A stretch of DNA of 9,069 nucleotides from an uncultured Erysipelotrichaceae bacterium (GTDB lineage: Bacteria; Bacillota_I; Bacilli_A; RF39; UBA660): assembly GCA_902766135.1 (NCBI GenBank), contig CACXCK010000116.1:1-9069 (forward strand), given 5' to 3'. The position numbers and the translations under genes were made by a program. The notes below the pieces were generated by a model that did not search any database, was not told the origin of the DNA, and saw only the letters and a program-made list of their open reading frames with translations. Position 1 is the first letter of the stretch. Every line of letters starts with the position of its first letter. Below, piece by piece: positions 5,778 to 9,069 of the stretch.

Positions 5778-6791
5778 ATGAATGATAGACAATCGAGACT
5801 TTTAAAAGAAATTGTTGAAAGTTATATTAAAACGGCTAAGCCGGTCGGGAGTAAGTCGTTATGTAAGAAGCTTAAATGTTCTTCAGCAACTATTAGAAAT
5901 GAAATGGCTTATTTGGAGGAATTAGGATATTTAGAGAAGAATCATATATCTTCAGGAAGGATACCTAGTGAAGCAGGATATAAATATTATGTTGTAAACT
6001 TGATGAAGCCAAAAGAATTATCTAGTAATGATGCTATGAAGTTACAGACAATATTTAGGAATCAAGAGTTATCTTTAAGTGATTCTATTTCAGCGACAGT
6101 TGAGATTATTAGTGAGATTGCTAATTATACAAGTATTATTTTGGGTAAGAATAGTGGTGAGAATACTTTACAACAAGTAAGTATTATTCCTCTTCAAAAT
6201 AATAAAATAGTGGCTCTTGTATGTACTAATGAAGGAGTTGTTCAAAATAAACAGTTTGTGATACCTCCTAATATTTCAATTAATGAAATAGTTAAGACAT
6301 GCGAAATTATTAATAAAATGCTTGTGGGAACGCCTATTGATGAAGTAAGTACAAGGCTTGAATATGAGATAAAACCAATTATTGCTGAAAAAGTTGAAGC
6401 TTATGAAGCAATATATTCGATATTTTCAAAGACATTTAATGATTTTGCTTCAAAGGCAAGTGAAACAGTGCATGTAAGTAGAAAAAATTATTTGTTAGAA
6501 GAGCCTGAGTATGATAATGTGGCTGAAGTAAGAAAAATAATTAGTAAGTTTGATGATCAAAACTTGATTGAGAAAATCGATGCAACTGAGACAAATGATG
6601 GTGTTAATATTTATATTGGCTCTGATAGTGAGTTTGATGATAATGTAACAGTTATTAAGACAACATATAAGAAGAATGGTAGTGAAGGAACAATCGCGAT
6701 TATAGGTCCTAAGAGAATGGAATATGATCGTGTTGTAGGATTATTATCGTTCTTAAATAAAGAACTTAATGAGGAGGAAAAAGATGGATAA
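5778..6791 (+). CDS. hrcA: Heat-inducible transcription repressor HrcA
   Basis: HrcA binds CIRCE operators as a dimer, represses class I heat-shock genes and needs GroEL for full activity (family knowledge). The 337-residue length is standard. The N-terminus is the winged helix-turn-helix: LLKEIVESYIKTAKPVGSKS, then SSATIRNEMAYLEELGYLEK, then the hallmark SGRIPSEAGYKYYV at residues 59-72. The rest fits the GAF-like dimerization domain with its insert, ending in a late VIKTTYKKNGSEGTIAIIGP stretch typical of the family. The SD AGAGGTG (5766-5772) is 5 bases before the ATG. It is the first gene of the operon and lies just behind two CIRCE sites, so it should repress itself and the two chaperone genes. 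Its last 8 bases overlap the grpE start. Confidence 0.98.
   Translation: MNDRQSRLLKEIVESYIKTAKPVGSKSLCKKLKCSSATIRNEMAYLEELGYLEKNHISSGRIPSEAGYKYYVVNLMKPKELSSNDAMKLQTIFRNQELSLSDSISATVEIISEIANYTSIILGKNSGENTLQQVSIIPLQNNKIVALVCTNEGVVQNKQFVIPPNISINEIVKTCEIINKMLVGTPIDEVSTRLEYEIKPIIAEKVEAYEAIYSIFSKTFNDFASKASETVHVSRKNYLLEEPEYDNVAEVRKIISKFDDQNLIEKIDATETNDGVNIYIGSDSEFDDNVTVIKTTYKKNGSEGTIAIIGPKRMEYDRVVGLLSFLNKELNEEEKDG
6772..6777 (+). promoter_or_regulatory. Ribosome binding site of grpE inside the end of hrcA
   Basis: AGGAGG encodes the Glu-Glu near the end of HrcA and is 6 bases before ATG 6784. It rules out the earlier in-frame ATG at 6769, which overlaps the site. Confidence 0.85.
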
Positions 6792-7299
6792 AAAAGAAGA
6801 AACTAAGAAAAAAGAAAAGAAAGTTAAGGAACCTAAAGTTAGTAAAGAGTTAGTTGCAGCTTTAGAAACAATAAAAGAAAAAGATGATAAGATTTTAAGA
6901 CTTACAGCGGAGATGCAAAATATTATTAGAAGAAATGATGAAGAAAGAAGTAAGTTCTTAAAATATGATGGAGAACATTTAATAGTTCAATTATTACCAG
7001 TTCTTGATAATTTTGAACATGCTGTAAGAATGGATGACACAAATTTATCAGATGAATTATCTAAATTCTTGAGTGGTTTTAAGATGATATATGGTAATTT
7101 AGTTGAATTGTTAAAGAAAGAAGATGTAAAAGAAATTGAATGTTTACATAAACCTTTTGATGATAACATGATGCATGCAGTGTTAACTGACAATGTAGAA
7201 GAATATGAAGATAACATTGTTATTGATGTTATGCAAAAGGGTTATATGTATAAAGATAAAGTTATTAGACCAGCCATGGTCAAGGTTAATAAAAGATAA
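6784..7299 (+). CDS. grpE: Nucleotide exchange factor GrpE (DnaK co-chaperone)
   Basis: GrpE speeds ADP release from DnaK in the cytoplasm. The 171-residue protein has a very Lys/Glu-rich N-terminus (residues 1-30), a long coiled coil (about 30-65, with LRLTAEMQNIIRRNDEER as the family's A-E-x-N-x-x-R-R pattern), then the LLPVLDNFEHAV helix at about 70-81. The C-terminal beta domain holds HKPFDDNMMHAV (about 122-133) and the hallmark GYMYKDKVIRPAMVKV (about 153-168), which contacts the DnaK nucleotide-binding domain. ATG 6784 is chosen for its AGGAGG at 6772-6777. It overlaps hrcA by 8 bases and is followed by dnaK after 19 bases, so all three are one CIRCE-controlled unit. Confidence 0.98.
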   Translation: MDKKEETKKKEKKVKEPKVSKELVAALETIKEKDDKILRLTAEMQNIIRRNDEERSKFLKYDGEHLIVQLLPVLDNFEHAVRMDDTNLSDELSKFLSGFKMIYGNLVELLKKEDVKEIECLHKPFDDNMMHAVLTDNVEEYEDNIVIDVMQKGYMYKDKVIRPAMVKVNKR

Positions 7300-7318
7300 A
7301 GGAAAGGAATGATTGTAA

Positions 7319-9069
7319 ATGGCAAAGATTATAGGTATAGATTTAGGAACAACTAATAGTTGTGTAAGTGTTTTGGAAGGTGGTACACCACAAGTTATTC
7401 CAAATGATGAAGGGGGAAGAACTACTCCTTCAGTAGTGGCTTTTAAAGGCGATGAAGTTATTGTTGGTGATAGAGCAAAACGTCAAGCTGTAACTAATCC
7501 AGAAAATACTATTGCGTCTATTAAGAGATTGATGGGTAGTGGTAAGAAAGTTAAGGCAAATGGCAAGGAATGGACACCAGAAGAGATCAGTGCTAAGATT
7601 TTAGCTAAGTTAAAGACTGATGCTGAGGCTTATTTAGGCGATAAAGTAACTGAGGCTGTTATTACAGTACCAGCATACTTTAATGATGCTCAAAGACAAG
7701 CTACAAAGAATGCTGGTAAGATTGCAGGTCTTAAAGTAGAAAGAATAATTAATGAACCAACTGCTGCTGCACTTGCATATGGACTTGATAAACAAGATAA
7801 AACGCAAACAATATTAGTATATGACTTAGGTGGAGGAACATTTGATGTATCTATACTTGAATTAGGTGATGGTGTATTTGAAGTTAAGGCTACTGCTGGT
7901 AATAATAAACTTGGTGGAGATGACTTTGATGAAAGAATTATTGAATATTTAGCTGATACATTTGAGAAAGAAAATAAGCTTGATTTAAGAAAAGATGCTA
8001 TGGCAATGCAAAGACTTAAAGATGCAGCTGAAAAAGCTAAGAAAGATTTGTCTGGTATGAGTAGTACACAAATTAACTTACCATTTATTTCTCAAAATAG
8101 TGATGGACCTCTTCACTTGGATGTAGAGTTAACTAAGGCTAAATTTGAAGATTTATGTCGTGATTTATTTGATTCAACACTTGAACCTGTACGTAAGGCA
8201 ATGAAAGATGCTAAATTATCTAATAAAGATATTGATGAAGTTATTTTAGTTGGTGGATCAACTCGTATTCCATATATTCAAGAACTAGTTAAGAAAGAAC
8301 TTGGTAAAGAGCCACATAAAGGTGTTAACCCAGATGAAGTTGTAGCAATGGGGGCAAGTATTCAAGGTGGAGTTTTAACTGGTGAAGTAGATGATTTAGT
8401 ACTTTTAGACGTAACACCACTTTCTTTAGGACTTGAAACTCTAGGTGGCGTTATGACTGTATTAATTCCAAGAAATACAACTATTCCAACAAGTAAGAGT
8501 CAAGTATTTAGTACAGCAGCAGATAATCAACCTGCCGTAGATATTCATGTTTTACAAGGTGAAAGAAAGATGGCCGCTGATAATAAGACCCTAGGTAATT
8601 TCCAACTTACTAATATTCCACCAGCACCAAGAGGAATACCTCAAATTGAAGTAACATTTGATATTGATGCTAATGGTATTGTTAATGTTAAAGCTAAAGA
8701 CTTAGGAACTAATAAAGAACAAGCTATTACTATTACATCTTCAACTAATTTAACAGATGAAGAAATTGATAAAATGGTTAAAGAAGCAGAAGAAAATAGA
8801 GAAAAAGATGAAAAGAGAAAAGAAGAAGCAGATCTTAGAAATGAAGCTGAACAATTAATTAATCAAACTGAAAAATCACTAAAAGATTTAGGTGATAAAG
8901 TAAGCAAAGATGATAAAGAAAAAGCTGAAAAACAAATTAAAGAATTAAATGAAGCTTTAAGTAAAGATAATATCGATGATATTAAAACTAAAAAAGAAGC
9001 TTTACAAGAAACAGCTATGGCGTTTGCTACAAAAGTTTATGAAGAAGCAGCAAAAGCTGCCCAAGCAAA
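7319..9069 (+). CDS. dnaK: Chaperone DnaK (Hsp70), 3' end cut by the window edge
   Basis: This is an ATP-driven cytoplasmic chaperone working with GrpE and DnaJ. The window holds 583 codons of a family usually 600-620 long, so roughly the last 20-35 residues are missing. The nucleotide-binding domain (1 to about 360) has GIDLGTTNS at 6-14, AVITVPAYFNDAQRQAT, NEPTAAALAYGLDK, VYDLGGGTFDVSILE and EVILVGGSTRIP. The linker VLLD lies at 361-364. The substrate domain starts with DVTPLSLGLETLGGVMT and includes QGERKMAADNKTLGNFQL; the helical lid follows from about 480 and ends Ala/Lys-rich. The short loop after IKRLMG fits the gram-positive type that lacks the insert of proteobacterial DnaK. The start ATG follows AGGAAAGGA (7300-7308). 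It is the third gene of the operon; dnaJ may follow beyond the edge. Confidence 0.99.
   Translation, partial: MAKIIGIDLGTTNSCVSVLEGGTPQVIPNDEGGRTTPSVVAFKGDEVIVGDRAKRQAVTNPENTIASIKRLMGSGKKVKANGKEWTPEEISAKILAKLKTDAEAYLGDKVTEAVITVPAYFNDAQRQATKNAGKIAGLKVERIINEPTAAALAYGLDKQDKTQTILVYDLGGGTFDVSILELGDGVFEVKATAGNNKLGGDDFDERIIEYLADTFEKENKLDLRKDAMAMQRLKDAAEKAKKDLSGMSSTQINLPFISQNSDGPLHLDVELTKAKFEDLCRDLFDSTLEPVRKAMKDAKLSNKDIDEVILVGGSTRIPYIQELVKKELGKEPHKGVNPDEVVAMGASIQGGVLTGEVDDLVLLDVTPLSLGLETLGGVMTVLIPRNTTIPTSKSQVFSTAADNQPAVDIHVLQGERKMAADNKTLGNFQLTNIPPAPRGIPQIEVTFDIDANGIVNVKAKDLGTNKEQAITITSSTNLTDEEIDKMVKEAEENREKDEKRKEEADLRNEAEQLINQTEKSLKDLGDKVSKDDKEKAEKQIKELNEALSKDNIDDIKTKKEALQETAMAFATKVYEEAAKAAQA

Noticed and set aside
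6987..7217. Open frame of 76 codons on the minus strand
   Set aside because: It lies wholly inside grpE, has no SD and encodes a Ser/Leu/Asn-rich stretch typical of an antisense shadow of an AT-rich gene.
1..9069. CRISPR arrays, insertion sequences, tRNA or rRNA genes
   Set aside because: No repeated spacer-like pattern, transposase-like protein, terminal inverted repeats or tRNA/rRNA sequence was seen on either strand.

Overview
The window is AT-rich (roughly 30-38% GC in the stretches I counted by hand), with A/T-ending codons and strong Shine-Dalgarno (SD) sites. It carries a Val-type T-box leader, CIRCE operators and a gram-positive-type hrcA-grpE-dnaK cluster. This points to a low-GC Firmicutes/Bacilli-related bacterium, possibly one of the uncultured gut lineages near the Mollicutes (RF39-like). 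TGA ends two genes and TGG encodes Trp, so the standard bacterial code applies, not the Mycoplasma code. All genes are on the + strand.

Layout: (1) 1-365 is the C-terminal part of a surface-type protein. Its last third has an abrupt change in base composition and codon use: about 54% GC at 171-280, and 42 codons with no A at third position, many of the form NNC. This looks like the variable repeat of a diversity-generating retroelement (DGR). No template repeat or reverse transcriptase lies in the window. (2) 375-587 holds an extended -10 promoter and a T-box riboswitch ending in an intrinsic terminator. (3) 603-3535 is a two-gene unit under that T-box: a small protein of unknown function overlapping valS by ATGA. 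(4) 3536-4269 is a single-gene unit with a near-consensus promoter, an unknown single-pass membrane protein and a terminator. (5) 4308-5683 has a UPF0104/flippase-like membrane protein overlapping a GTG-started type IV prepilin-like gene, closed by a terminator that overlaps the prepilin stop codon. (6) 5692-9069 is the class I heat-shock operon: a perfect sigma-A promoter between two CIRCE operators, then hrcA, grpE and dnaK. dnaK runs off the right edge.

How the genes work together: valine-tRNA charging is sensed by the T-box and sets expression of ValRS and the small co-transcribed protein. HrcA should repress its own operon through the two CIRCE sites, and GrpE/DnaK form the chaperone pair. 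The pseudopilin, the membrane-anchored protein, the flippase-like protein and the putative hypervariable protein all point to the cell envelope, but only co-location and sequence type support a link. Four gene starts were placed downstream of the longest possible ATG, because that ATG lies in a terminator stem or an SD sequence.
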